This document shows, piece after piece, positions 33,939 to 41,899 of a stretch of 52,079 bases of DNA. Positions within the stretch are counted from its first letter, which is position 1; every line of letters begins with the position of its first letter. The notes beneath the pieces are model-generated. The model was given only the letters and a program-made list of their open reading frames with translations, did not search any database and had not been told where the DNA came from. The stretch is taken from positions 1 to 52,079 of the forward strand of contig JAGXKG010000010.1 in NCBI GenBank assembly GCA_018335335.1, given 5' to 3'. Both the position numbers and the translations under genes were made by a program. Source of the DNA: Candidatus Thorarchaeota archaeon. Lineage in GTDB: Archaea; Asgardarchaeota; Thorarchaeia; Thorarchaeales; Thorarchaeaceae.

Positions 33939-34235
33939 CTATTTGGAGACATCTTCTGTATCAATTCGAACCAAATAGGCCTGTAATAGTAGGAAGCTGA
34001 AAAGTGCCAAACCCACCTCAATCCAAAAAGTAAGGTTTGCACCAAACCACTGCACCGGATTAATTACAAGATCACCGATTGCAGTTCCAAATACAACCGA
34101 CTCAATCCACATTGGAACAACAAAGACCAAGGGAAGAGAAACTAGCACTAGTAGAATTATTGAAGCTATTATCTCGGCCGTGTACATGAGAATCCGCTTG
34201 ACTGATTCTTTGACTCTTGAAAGAGTGTCTGACAT
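33939..34235 (-). CDS. Small two-helix membrane protein
   Basis: A 98-residue protein: a basic N-terminal amphipathic helix (DTLSRVKESVKRI), two transmembrane helices (about residues 17-42 and 61-85) and a short polar tail. No family recognised. The open frame extends far upstream, but that part is not protein-like. ATG at 34235 has GGGA about 7 nt upstream and lies ~40 bp after the TATA-like GTTAAAAG; ATG at 34271 is the alternative (110 residues). Confidence 0.65.
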   Translation of the reverse strand: MSDTLSRVKESVKRILMYTAEIIASIILLVLVSLPLVFVVPMWIESVVFGTAIGDLVINPVQWFGANLTFWIEVGLALFSFLLLQAYLVRIDTEDVSK

Positions 34236-34319
34236 CTTGGTTCCCTTTCCTGAGATTTCACTTTGTGTCATCCTTTTAACGCTTGCTAGCGTATCAAGAA
34301 TTTTTGGGAAAAAGAATAG

Positions 34320-34390
34320 GGGTGACCCCCGAGAGATGGTCAACAATTGAGTGTGGATGTCTTTCCGAGAGGGAGAGAGGTGGGTCACCC
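34320..34390 (-). ncRNA. Candidate structured RNA 1 (GGGTGACCC/GGGTCACCC closing helix)
   Basis: GGGTGACCC (34320-34328) and GGGTCACCC (34382-34390) are perfect reverse complements, closing a ~71-nt element without a protein frame. On the minus strand an A/T-rich stretch with TATATATTA at about 34413-34420 lies ~25 bp upstream of the predicted 5' end, and TATTCTTTTTCCC follows the 3' end. Family unknown. Confidence 0.35.
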
Positions 34391-34508
34391 GTTGAATATG
34401 CATATGTAATAATATATAATAAGTGTATATAGTATCAATATCGAGATCTTGTATAAGCAGGACTAAGATAAAGTACAAGGAAGGTAGAAAACAAAAAGAA
34501 GGGTAGCA

Positions 34509-34569
34509 GGGGGCACATCCAGAACGCGGAAGGAGGAGAGAGAACGTCGTTCGCGAAAGAGTAGCCCCC
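34509..34569 (-). ncRNA. Candidate structured RNA 2 (GGGGGC/GCCCCC closing helix)
   Basis: GGGGGC (34509-34514) pairs with GCCCCC (34564-34569) around an interior with further self-complementarity (GAACGTCGTTC, TTCGCGAA). On the minus strand TTATATGC lies about 25 bp upstream of 34575 and CTTCTTTTTG follows. A 107-codon frame crosses this region but has unlikely composition. Confidence 0.25.
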
Positions 34570-34733
34570 AGTCGCCTTCGCGAATATTAATGAGAGAATG
34601 CATATAATTTATGTTGTGATATAGTGATGGGAAAATTAGTATAAATATTGAGAAATTCACAATATTAGAATCCGCAGTCGCGAATATCACAATTCTTATT
34701 AGTACATTTGAATATACCTCAATCGAACGTGTC

Positions 34734-34857
34734 GAGGAGCGCCGGAATAAACTCCTACATCCTGGCGCCAAAATTCTTTGGCGCACACACTCCTCTCCTC
34801 CTCAAGCGCGGGTGTATAAGCCCGCAAACCAAGCAATCTTTTTCTCAGGCGCTCCTC
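34734..34857. ncRNA. Candidate structured RNA 3 (10-bp closing helix, two inner hairpins)
   Basis: GAGGAGCGCC (34734-34743) and GGCGCTCCTC (34848-34857) are perfect reverse complements. Inside are two more exact hairpins: GCGCCAAA/TTTGGCGC (34765-34784) and GCGGG/CCCGC (34808-34825). Three nested helices in 124 nt are hard to get by chance. The strand is unclear; on the minus strand a TATA-like TTTTATAC lies near 34922. The region 34236-34733 otherwise holds AT-rich DNA with the repeated word TCGCGAATAT (34578, 34679). Confidence 0.45.
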
Positions 34858-35069
34858 GCACCTTCACATTCTTCACCCCCATCAGGACATGATTCCTTCT
34901 GCGTAGATGCGGTTCATTGTATAAAAGCCAAGAAGTTATCTCGACAGTAGTACGCAATCCAATTTGAGTTGTTTGAGAATCAATGGTATAGTTTCTTCTC
35001 GCAAGTTTAGCTTGCTCCAGATTTATGAGGTGAAGTTCACCTAAACAATCTGATTCGAAAAGAGAATAT

Positions 35070-35543
35070 CTAAGTGAAGATTTTACCGAGATAGGGCTCT
35101 CTACTGTTTTGGAGACGCATTCGAATTGGGGCAGATCCATGTGAAAAGACTTCAACAAAAAAGGGATTAGATGATTCCGCGACTTTCAACCAATAGCCAC
35201 TTTCATTCCGATAATAGCTATAGTTCAGACTATTCTCTTTAACCTCTATAACAGACCCTTCACCAAGCTTGTCGAGTTCATTAACAACAAGTCTTGAAAA
35301 TTCAGACTTATCGTTAGCAGGATATGAAAGGTAGAATTTTTCGATCCTACCCCCTTTCCTGCAGAGAACTGCAACATGGGGGCGCTTGCAAGAATCCCAC
35401 TCAGTAGGTAGGGGTGGATTTCGACAGAGATACGCACCTGTAGCCGACGCGAGAACTGAATATGCACCCTCATCGATCATCATTGATTCAATACCTTTTG
35501 CTGCTGTTCCTTGTACCATGGACGAGGGACTGCCCAGTAGCAT
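35070..35543 (-). CDS. Hypothetical protein, possibly frameshifted at its 3' end
   Basis: No family recognised. 157 residues of soluble, mixed character (VAVLCRKGGRIEKFYLSYPAND, SRLVVNELDKLGEGSVIEVKE). The TATA-like GCTTATTATG sits about 27 bp before the ATG, supporting a near-leaderless start at 35543. After its stop (35070) a second frame, shifted by one, stays open from 35158 to 34802 with protein-like composition (LFESDCLGELHLINLEQ), so the gene may originally have been longer and be broken here or affected by a sequence error. Downstream lies candidate RNA 3. Confidence 0.5.
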   Translation of the reverse strand: MLLGSPSSMVQGTAAKGIESMMIDEGAYSVLASATGAYLCRNPPLPTEWDSCKRPHVAVLCRKGGRIEKFYLSYPANDKSEFSRLVVNELDKLGEGSVIEVKENSLNYSYYRNESGYWLKVAESSNPFFVEVFSHGSAPIRMRLQNSREPYLGKIFT

Positions 35544-35764
35544 GAGTCAATTACTCTCAAAGAACATAATAAGCTGATAGAAGCTCATAACTTGAGGGGG
35601 TTGTTTCTATACTGCATTCTATTGTACTTAGAGACGCTTTAGCAACCATCTTGTAAGAGTCATTTTGAGAAGGCTTTTGAATGTTAAAACACTGAAATCA
35701 TATCGGAAAGAGTGACATAAGTCGTGTCCTTTGTCTTAACAATCGGACAGCTGTAGGAAATCGT

Positions 35765-36442
35765 TTAACTGTTCAACCGTTTTCGCAATACGGGAAGAAT
35801 TCCTTTGAGCTCATCAAATACTTCTTCAGCTCCCGCTTCGAGAAGCTCTTCTTTCTTGACTTCGCCTGTTGCAACACCCCAGAAAGAAATGCCAGCTCTT
35901 CTTGCAGCTTCAGCATCTATACTTGCATCTCCAACGTATATAGCCTCACTCGGCTTCACATTGAGTCTTTTAAGAACACGAATCAAGCCATCTGGAAAAG
36001 GCTTCGGATTGGGCGATTCGTTGCGAGTCTGAATAACATCAAAAAGATGATCTACGTTGATTTGGTCCAATATCTTGTCAACCGCTTCCCGGCCATTATT
36101 GGTCAATATTGCTGTTTTTAATCCCATGTCGGATACGGAATTTACAACGGACTTGGCCTTATCAACCAGTCGTACTTCGTTGGCCGCGTCCGATTCATGC
36201 TTATTCAATACGACATCAACCTCTTTTTGAAGCTGTTCCCATTCTTCTTCGGGCATTCCTTGTTCCATGAAGTATTGCTTTGCCTTTTTGGTTGAACTGG
36301 ATATACCATCCGTAGGATCAAGAAGACTTGGAGGAAGACCTTTCTGCAAATAGAACTCCTTTGTGTCAGCTCGCATTTTGTTCAATGGTAGCGTTAGAGC
36401 TATTATTGTTCCATCGAGATCGAAAACCACAGCTTCTAGCAT
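35765..36442 (-). CDS. HAD-superfamily hydrolase (phosphoglycolate phosphatase-like)
   Basis: A 225-residue haloacid-dehalogenase-type phosphatase with a helical cap. Motif I FDLDGTI (residues 7-13), motif II LTNNG (about 113), the lysine of motif III (NPKPFPDG) and motif IV VGDASIDAEAARRAG are intact. Substrate unknown; phosphoglycolate or pyrophosphate are family examples. ATG start, with GGTGA 8-9 nt upstream (GGGTGACGCCCTGA). The 35544-35764 gap downstream shows nothing recognisable. Confidence 0.85.
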   Translation of the reverse strand: MLEAVVFDLDGTIIALTLPLNKMRADTKEFYLQKGLPPSLLDPTDGISSSTKKAKQYFMEQGMPEEEWEQLQKEVDVVLNKHESDAANEVRLVDKAKSVVNSVSDMGLKTAILTNNGREAVDKILDQINVDHLFDVIQTRNESPNPKPFPDGLIRVLKRLNVKPSEAIYVGDASIDAEAARRAGISFWGVATGEVKKEELLEAGAEEVFDELKGILPVLRKRLNS

Positions 36443-36530
36443 TCAGGGCGTCACCCGTTTAGCCTACATGAAAACCGAGAGGAATTGAATGGTTACTAAA
36501 ACCTATCGGATTCGCGAAAGAAAAAAAGAC

Positions 36531-37034
36531 TCATTCAGAAGAACCTCTGACGACGAGTGATTTTATACACGTCTTATCTTCATTTGCGGGTTCTATGACT
36601 TCCATCTTAACTGATGGTGCAACTCCCTCAGCAATGGCCCTAACATACGGTAGACAAACAGATTCGCAATACAATCTTCCCCGTTCATTGAATTTTTCAT
36701 GTTGTGGACAATATGGATGTTCAGTATTGACTCGATTGGAAGATACTTCGACAACCTTCATTTTTGCACCCATGATATGCCCTACAACCCTCCACGCGTC
36801 AACAGCGTCTTGTAATGTCTCACCCAAACCAAGCCGGCTTTTCATTTCCTCGGCATCTTCCTCACCAAGCCTTCGGAATACCTCTGAAAGGGCGTCGAGA
36901 CCTTCTTCGCCGAAGCGATCATGTAGAACAATAGCAGATTCTACCATTAATCTAGCCAAATTCTCCCGGAGCTCTGAGACCTTTTGACCGGAGGGGATAA
37001 GCCCTCGTTTTGCAAAAGCTCTTGTCAATCCCAT
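36531..37034 (-). CDS. Cysteine-containing small-domain protein (ATC-hydrolase/V4R-like)
   Basis: A 167-residue protein. After an N-terminal helical region (LRENLARLMVESAIVLHDRFG) and a central helical stretch, the C-terminal ~65 residues carry HPYCPQHEKF, GRLYCESVCLPYVRAIAEG and DKTCIKSLVV. This spacing resembles the L-2-amino-thiazoline-4-carboxylate hydrolase (ATC hydrolase) and V4R families, where the cysteines are catalytic or ligand-binding. Assignment is tentative. ATG at 37034 is chosen over TTG at 37040. Confidence 0.6.
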   Translation of the reverse strand: MGLTRAFAKRGLIPSGQKVSELRENLARLMVESAIVLHDRFGEEGLDALSEVFRRLGEEDAEEMKSRLGLGETLQDAVDAWRVVGHIMGAKMKVVEVSSNRVNTEHPYCPQHEKFNERGRLYCESVCLPYVRAIAEGVAPSVKMEVIEPANEDKTCIKSLVVRGSSE

Positions 37035-37175
37035 AATCAAAACCGAATCAAATCATCCCCCCGCGTCTAATGAAGCTTGTTGATAACGATGAGAAGAACC
37101 TCGTAATTGGTGGGAGATTACTAATGATGGAGATTAATATATGGCTAATGAAAAGAAAGGGAATAGGGATAAGAA

Positions 37176-38204
37176 TTGCAGGAATCATTAGACATTGCAA
37201 AAACCTCAATGAGTAAGTTGGTTGACGCTTTCTTCACTCTATTGGGTAAGAAAACGTTACGAGAAAACATCCAAGAAATAGCAACAAGCTTAGCAGCTCC
37301 CAGAAGCAAAGGCATTTGCACAGTTGGTATGGGAGGGAGCTCAATAGTCGGCCAAATTGCTATTGCATTACTCAAAGAATCATCTCCAGTACCTTTGTCA
37401 TTTGTTCGGGATTACCAACTACCAAGCTTCATTGATGATGAATGGACTGTAATTGCTGTCAGCTACTCCGGAAATACTGAAGAAACGCTATCTGCATATC
37501 AACATGCAGAATCCAGGGGGTGCGAACTCTTTGCAGTTACAACTGGAGGTCAACTGGAAGCAATGTCTAATCCAGATAGAACACATCTTTTGCTAGAAGG
37601 TATTCAGCCACGAGCTGCCCTACCCATGATGCTGGCAGCAGTTCTCCCACTCATGGAATGCTTGATTGGAAAGCCCCCCACCAATTTTGAGACACTGTCA
37701 AAGCGAATGAATAGTAGTCAGCAAAAAATGGAGGTTTCCACCAAGGAACCACAAGATCTAGCCATTCACATCCATGACCGCCTCCCGACTTTCATCGGAT
37801 GGCGACATCTTGCACCTGTTGCATATAGAGCAAAAACACAAATCAATGAAAACGCAAAATGGCCTGCATATAACCTCGAATTGCCGGAAGCCAATCATAA
37901 CGAGATAGAAGCCATAGGTGCATATAGCAGAAAATCGGTGATTCCTGTTCTACTAAGAAGTGCATACGAGGGAACACAAACACGCAAACGATTCAAGGCG
38001 ACATCGAAAATTCTTGAACGAGAAGGAATAGAAGTCGAAAGCATATCCTTCTCCTGCGAATCCAAACTTGAAGAGGTACTGGCAATCACCCAATATCTTG
38101 ACCGCTTATCAGTTAACCTTGCTGATATTCGCGGGGTGAATCCGATGGATGTACCTCAGATATCATTATTGAAGGCCATTCTTGGAGGAGAAACTGAATT
38201 GTAG
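37176..38204 (+). CDS. Bifunctional phosphoglucose/phosphomannose isomerase
   Basis: SIS-domain sugar-phosphate isomerase interconverting glucose 6-P, fructose 6-P and mannose 6-P, typical of Crenarchaeota and other archaea. The 342 residues show ICTVGMGGSSIVGQIA, VSYSGNTEETLSAY, the Glu of LPEANHNEIEA and the C-terminal VNLADIRGVNPMDVPQI. TTG start at 37176, behind AGGGAT about 8 nt upstream and a TATA-like TTAATATATGG; ATG at 37209 would be too late. Its end overlaps the convergent membrane-protein gene by 39 bp. Confidence 0.92.
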   Translation: MQESLDIAKTSMSKLVDAFFTLLGKKTLRENIQEIATSLAAPRSKGICTVGMGGSSIVGQIAIALLKESSPVPLSFVRDYQLPSFIDDEWTVIAVSYSGNTEETLSAYQHAESRGCELFAVTTGGQLEAMSNPDRTHLLLEGIQPRAALPMMLAAVLPLMECLIGKPPTNFETLSKRMNSSQQKMEVSTKEPQDLAIHIHDRLPTFIGWRHLAPVAYRAKTQINENAKWPAYNLELPEANHNEIEAIGAYSRKSVIPVLLRSAYEGTQTRKRFKATSKILEREGIEVESISFSCESKLEEVLAITQYLDRLSVNLADIRGVNPMDVPQISLLKAILGGETEL

Positions 38205-38747
38205 AGGCTCGACGATATCCACACCTACCCGACTGAATGACACAACACGAACCTGGGAAGCATCAGAATCGAAGGTATGATAGAATATGGTCAGGACAAT
38301 GGAAAAGGTCCAATTTGATTCATCGTATGCATTATAGAGTAGTTCTTTATCTGAAGCAACTTCAATTGTTGAACCAATGGTGTAGTTTCTGTTGTACCCG
38401 GGTTTCAACTCTCTATTCTCAACTGAGAGACGCTTTGTAAAAGAAGCATAATCGAAGTCCTCACCATTGAGATAGATACTGGCACGAAGAAAAGTAACTG
38501 ATGCGTCACCCGAGAGAGTGTCAGGAACCTGCATGTTGAAAGACACCGACAAACCCGGATTCACGGTCTCATTCTCAGGTTGGAGATTGTTCACTCTAAC
38601 ATTAATCAAATCAACTTCAAGATATTGAATCATGAGATAGCTACCAGAGTAGTATGCAGAGCTGCCAGCTAGGCTAACTCCGCTGAGTATACCGATTATT
38701 AGTGTTATCACCATGATTACATTTTGCGACCGTTCACTCGATATCAA
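38166..38747 (-). CDS. Membrane-anchored extracytoplasmic beta-rich protein
   Basis: 193 residues: a single N-terminal signal anchor (about 10-30, MVITLIIGILSGVSLAGSS) and an outer domain with alternating strands (VDLINVRVNNLQPEN, PGLSVSFNMQVPD, ASVTFLRASIYLNGED). The strand pattern resembles LEA14/WHy-like beta sandwiches; sequons NET, NRN-Y-T and NWT suggest N-glycosylation. TTG start at 38747 is backed by GGAG 8 nt upstream. The presenilin-like protease gene lies 57 bp upstream on the same strand, so this anchored protein might be linked to it. Confidence 0.7.
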   Translation of the reverse strand: MISSERSQNVIMVITLIIGILSGVSLAGSSAYYSGSYLMIQYLEVDLINVRVNNLQPENETVNPGLSVSFNMQVPDTLSGDASVTFLRASIYLNGEDFDYASFTKRLSVENRELKPGYNRNYTIGSTIEVASDKELLYNAYDESNWTFSIVLTIFYHTFDSDASQVRVVSFSRVGVDIVEPLQFSFSSKNGLQ

Positions 38748-38804
38748 TTGAATTTCTCCTTGGCCTTCCGTATTGTTTTGCGATTGCTATTACTTGTTTC
38801 TTTG

Positions 38805-39671
38805 TCATATTAGGTATATCAATGTGGCCAAATGAGCAGCCCAAGGAAACATACCGAGAATTGCAGGTATTGGAATTGCCGGTAGTATCTTACCCTTCTC
38901 AGCTATAACGGTCAGATTGATTACGATTCCTAAGAAGGATAATGCCATTGAGCTTAGCCAAACAAATTTCGGAAAGAAAAGGAATGCATGTGAAGAGATG
39001 AGTGAATAAGCAATGAAATCTCCAACACCAACTACGATGCTTTGTGATTCAATCCTTGTATAATCGAAGGGATCCTCACCAATTTTCCCGTCCATTTGTG
39101 CAGATCTGACAGCCGGAGAATAACGGGTAAGAAGATAATCCTCTGCTACAATGGTAAAAACAAGAACAAACATCGTAGAAGTAACTAAAGTTGCGGCAAG
39201 GAAAGTTCCAAACACAGCACCATAGAATGCCACGTATATGTTCCGGATTGCAGTGGGAATGGCATCTATTACAACAAGAATAATGGACACCATCGAAACC
39301 CCGATTGAGAGAACCATTACAAACCCTTCCAATGGAGTCTGTGCGCCCTTGAATAGTACCAGAAGGAAAGCTTGACCTAAGAAAAGGGAGACGAAGAAAA
39401 TGATAGGAGAGACAACAAAAGCCACAACTAATTTCTTTGCACCTCTACCACGCTTATGAAGTATCCAGAATAACGAGATTACAACAAGTGATCCAACAAC
39501 TGTTGATAATACTGCCTGCAGGACCAGTTCTAAAGGAGTGAATGAATCTCCGTTTCCTATCGTCTGCCCAATTAGTGACGTACCACTTACCACGTGGGCC
39601 AACCCAGAACCAACAAGTAGGGGAAGAGACGAAATAGCTATTCCGAAAAGATGTGACTTCTCAATATTCAT
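38805..39671 (-). CDS. Presenilin/signal-peptide-peptidase-like intramembrane aspartyl protease
   Basis: A 288-residue protein with eight or nine transmembrane helices. The second catalytic motif GxGD is present as VVGVGDFIAYS (Asp218), and the PAL motif near the C-terminus as LPAIPIPAIL (264-271). The first catalytic Asp is probably Asp178 in IVAEDYLLTRY, where presenilins have YD; about 40 residues separate the two Asp, a plausible loop. Archaeal presenilin homologues have this size. It would cleave helices within the membrane; substrates are unknown. ATG start with GGAG-like purines upstream. Confidence 0.75.
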   Translation of the reverse strand: MNIEKSHLFGIAISSLPLLVGSGLAHVVSGTSLIGQTIGNGDSFTPLELVLQAVLSTVVGSLVVISLFWILHKRGRGAKKLVVAFVVSPIIFFVSLFLGQAFLLVLFKGAQTPLEGFVMVLSIGVSMVSIILVVIDAIPTAIRNIYVAFYGAVFGTFLAATLVTSTMFVLVFTIVAEDYLLTRYSPAVRSAQMDGKIGEDPFDYTRIESQSIVVGVGDFIAYSLISSHAFLFFPKFVWLSSMALSFLGIVINLTVIAEKGKILPAIPIPAILGMFPWAAHLATLIYLI

Positions 39672-39742
39672 TGTTGCCAGCTAGAAGAAAAGGAGAAACA
39701 GGATAAAGCATCTGAGGTCAGGGCAATCTACCGTAAGTCGTA

Positions 39743-39782
39743 GAAAAAAACGAAAAAAATAGGAAAAGGGGGAAAATCCCCC
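39743..39782 (-). terminator. Terminator of the binding-protein gene
   Basis: On the minus strand GGGGG-attt-tCCCCC forms a tight hairpin (39768-39782), followed by C/T tract and two runs of seven T, 10 bp after the gene's stop. Confidence 0.8.
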
Positions 39783-39791
39783 GTCATTAAA

Positions 39792-41624
39792 CTATCGCTG
39801 TCTCATTAAGACATATCCGCCAACTAGAATGACAACTGCTGCGCCGACTGCACCGGCAACTAGAGCCAATGTAAGATCGGGAGCTGTGGGCTCTGGTGTT
39901 GTTGTCGTTGGAGTTGTTGGTTCTTGAGGTGCGTAGAAGTAGTTCGGGTTCCTGCTAATCTCGCAGAACTCTCCCGCAACGTACTCCGACACGTTGAACG
40001 GACCAGAGGTTACCATCTCTTCAGCTGGTGGATTGGGATCCCAAGTGTTCCAGGCATTAAGGCCAATTTCGGTGAATACATGCTTGGGAATGATTGGCTT
40101 GTACGAGACCGTGTGTAGGTGCCAGTATGACTCAGTGTTGAATTCCACCTCAAGTGTGTAAGGTGTCTTCGCGTAAGCCGCTGTCATCTCTGTTAAATCA
40201 GCACCATACGGATTACCGGGTGAATCACGGAAGTAGTTCAGCGAGAATGCAACGTCCTCGGCTGTTAGCGGTTCGCCGTCTGTCCAGGTTGCGTTCTGGA
40301 GCATATTGAAGGTAAACCGTGTGTGACCTTCTGTGATTTCTGCATTGTCTTCGTGAGTCTCTGCCGTGTAGTCGGTAATAAGCCAGTTGACATCTCTGCC
40401 TTCCCAGTCCTGAGTAATCAGGCTGTCGTACAGCATCATTAGGATGTTGTTGGTGTACGCAGAAGAGCTAACCATAGTATTGAAGGTATCAATATCGAGC
40501 GGATTGCTCCACGTGAAAGTACCTCCGAATGGGCCGCCCTGTGAGTCCTTCAGGTGAACCTTGTAGTTGGTCCAGTATCCTGGGACACCACCGCTAACAT
40601 CGTTCTTGAAGCCTTCGAATCTGTCGGTTCTGTAGGCCGAAATCTCGAAGTTCTCGTACGCGATAATCATTGGAGACTGGTAAACCCAAATCTTCTGCAT
40701 CTCCTTGGCTGCTTCCATTACCTCATTGTAATCAGTTGAGTGAAGCAGCTGATCCCTCCAGCTATCGTAGGTTGCGTTCTGGAAGTTCGGGAAGTTCCAG
40801 TATGGCTCATCAGCATATTCAGACCAGTACGAATAGGCAAGCCAGTCAACATCAAAAGTGCTGAATGACGAACCAAGGAATACCATGTCGTAGTCACCGT
40901 GGAAGTACAACCGGTTCAGGTATTCGTAGAAGTCAGTTGGCTCCGAGGTGGCATCAACATTGAGTGCCTGTAGAGCGTCAGCGAAAATTGCACCAACCTC
41001 AATTGCGATTTCGGATGAGTCAGCACACTCGATTAGGATATCAAAGTCCGAACCGTCGGGTGCTTCTCTGTATCCGTCATCATCAACATCAGCAAACCCG
41101 GCTGCATCAAGCATATTATTGCCAAGTTCGACGTTGGCCTCGTAGTAGTGGTATGTGAGCTCATCTTCAACAGAGAATGGGTTCACTTGCGGTACACAGC
41201 TGTCCTGTGGATAGGACAGACCATCCCAAACGTCGTCAGAAATGGCTTGCTTATCTACTGCGAAAGCAAGAGCCCTTCTGAAGACGGTCAGGTTCTGTGG
41301 ATACGCATCGTCTCTGGTGTTGATGGTTACATACCCGTATCCGTTTCTGAGATTATCCGCTGTATCGATGTTGTCTGCCTCGTCAAGTTCCTGCAGGAAG
41401 CTTGGATCGACCATGTCACCGATTAGGTCGATTTCACCATCTTGCAGAGCGAGAACAGCCTGGTCTTCCTGCGAAATCACATCGTAGACAACCTTGTCTA
41501 CATAGGGGCCAGTCTTAATATCGTCCACGTATTGTGCTTCCGCGAACAATGGTGAGACGGCCATAAATGTGAACGCAGCAACCAAGAGAACAGCGAGTAT
41601 TCTCTTTGAACGACTGCTAAACAT
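39792..41624 (-). CDS. Oligopeptide-type ABC substrate-binding protein with permuted domain order
   Basis: A 610-residue lipid-free, membrane-tethered binding protein: signal peptide (1-30), binding domain, Thr/Pro-rich linker (569-582) and C-terminal helix (585-606). Compared with family-5 (OppA/DppA) proteins the halves are swapped. Residues 38-360 are the normally C-terminal part (YVDKVVYDVI, ALQDGEIDLIGD, FRRALAFAVDKQAI, DGYREAPDG, AYRTDRFEGF). Residues 363-565 are the normally N-terminal part (FGGTFTWSNPLDIDTFN, YDSLITQD, TWTDGEPLTAEDVAFSLNYF, TSGPFNVSEY, RNPNYF). It captures peptides or similar solutes for the adjacent permeases. ATG start with AAAGGAGAT upstream. Confidence 0.88.
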   Translation of the reverse strand: MFSSRSKRILAVLLVAAFTFMAVSPLFAEAQYVDDIKTGPYVDKVVYDVISQEDQAVLALQDGEIDLIGDMVDPSFLQELDEADNIDTADNLRNGYGYVTINTRDDAYPQNLTVFRRALAFAVDKQAISDDVWDGLSYPQDSCVPQVNPFSVEDELTYHYYEANVELGNNMLDAAGFADVDDDGYREAPDGSDFDILIECADSSEIAIEVGAIFADALQALNVDATSEPTDFYEYLNRLYFHGDYDMVFLGSSFSTFDVDWLAYSYWSEYADEPYWNFPNFQNATYDSWRDQLLHSTDYNEVMEAAKEMQKIWVYQSPMIIAYENFEISAYRTDRFEGFKNDVSGGVPGYWTNYKVHLKDSQGGPFGGTFTWSNPLDIDTFNTMVSSSAYTNNILMMLYDSLITQDWEGRDVNWLITDYTAETHEDNAEITEGHTRFTFNMLQNATWTDGEPLTAEDVAFSLNYFRDSPGNPYGADLTEMTAAYAKTPYTLEVEFNTESYWHLHTVSYKPIIPKHVFTEIGLNAWNTWDPNPPAEEMVTSGPFNVSEYVAGEFCEISRNPNYFYAPQEPTTPTTTTPEPTAPDLTLALVAGAVGAAVVILVGGYVLMRQR

Positions 41625-41841
41625 TATATCTCTCTATCTCCTTTTCCGAGTCGAATCGGATAGTTGTGCCTAGTCAATATGCAATAAAAGGGTTATGTTG
41701 GGAGTTGGCACACAAAGAAAATCGTCGAGCAAGAGCTCGGTATATGACGATTTACAATATCATGTTTGGCGGCTCTGTCAATTGGAAGGTGCAAGCACCA
41801 GATATGGTTCGCACCTATACTTCAAGGAGGGGTACTGAACC

Positions 41842-41886
41842 AAAAAAAAAGAGTAAGAAAATACCCCACTTTTGGGATATTCTTAC
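41842..41886 (-). terminator. Terminator of the DppB-like gene
   Basis: On the minus strand GTAAGAATATCCC pairs with GGGGTATTTTCTTAC (41853-41886), followed by nine T (41842-41850), starting 14 bp after the stop. Confidence 0.82.
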
Positions 41887-41899
41887 CTGCTATTCTCAA

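Noticed and set aside
34463-34786. 107-codon frame on the minus strand
   Set aside because: Crosses two inverted-repeat elements and AT-rich DNA; composition is unlike the neighbouring proteins and no ribosome site is present.
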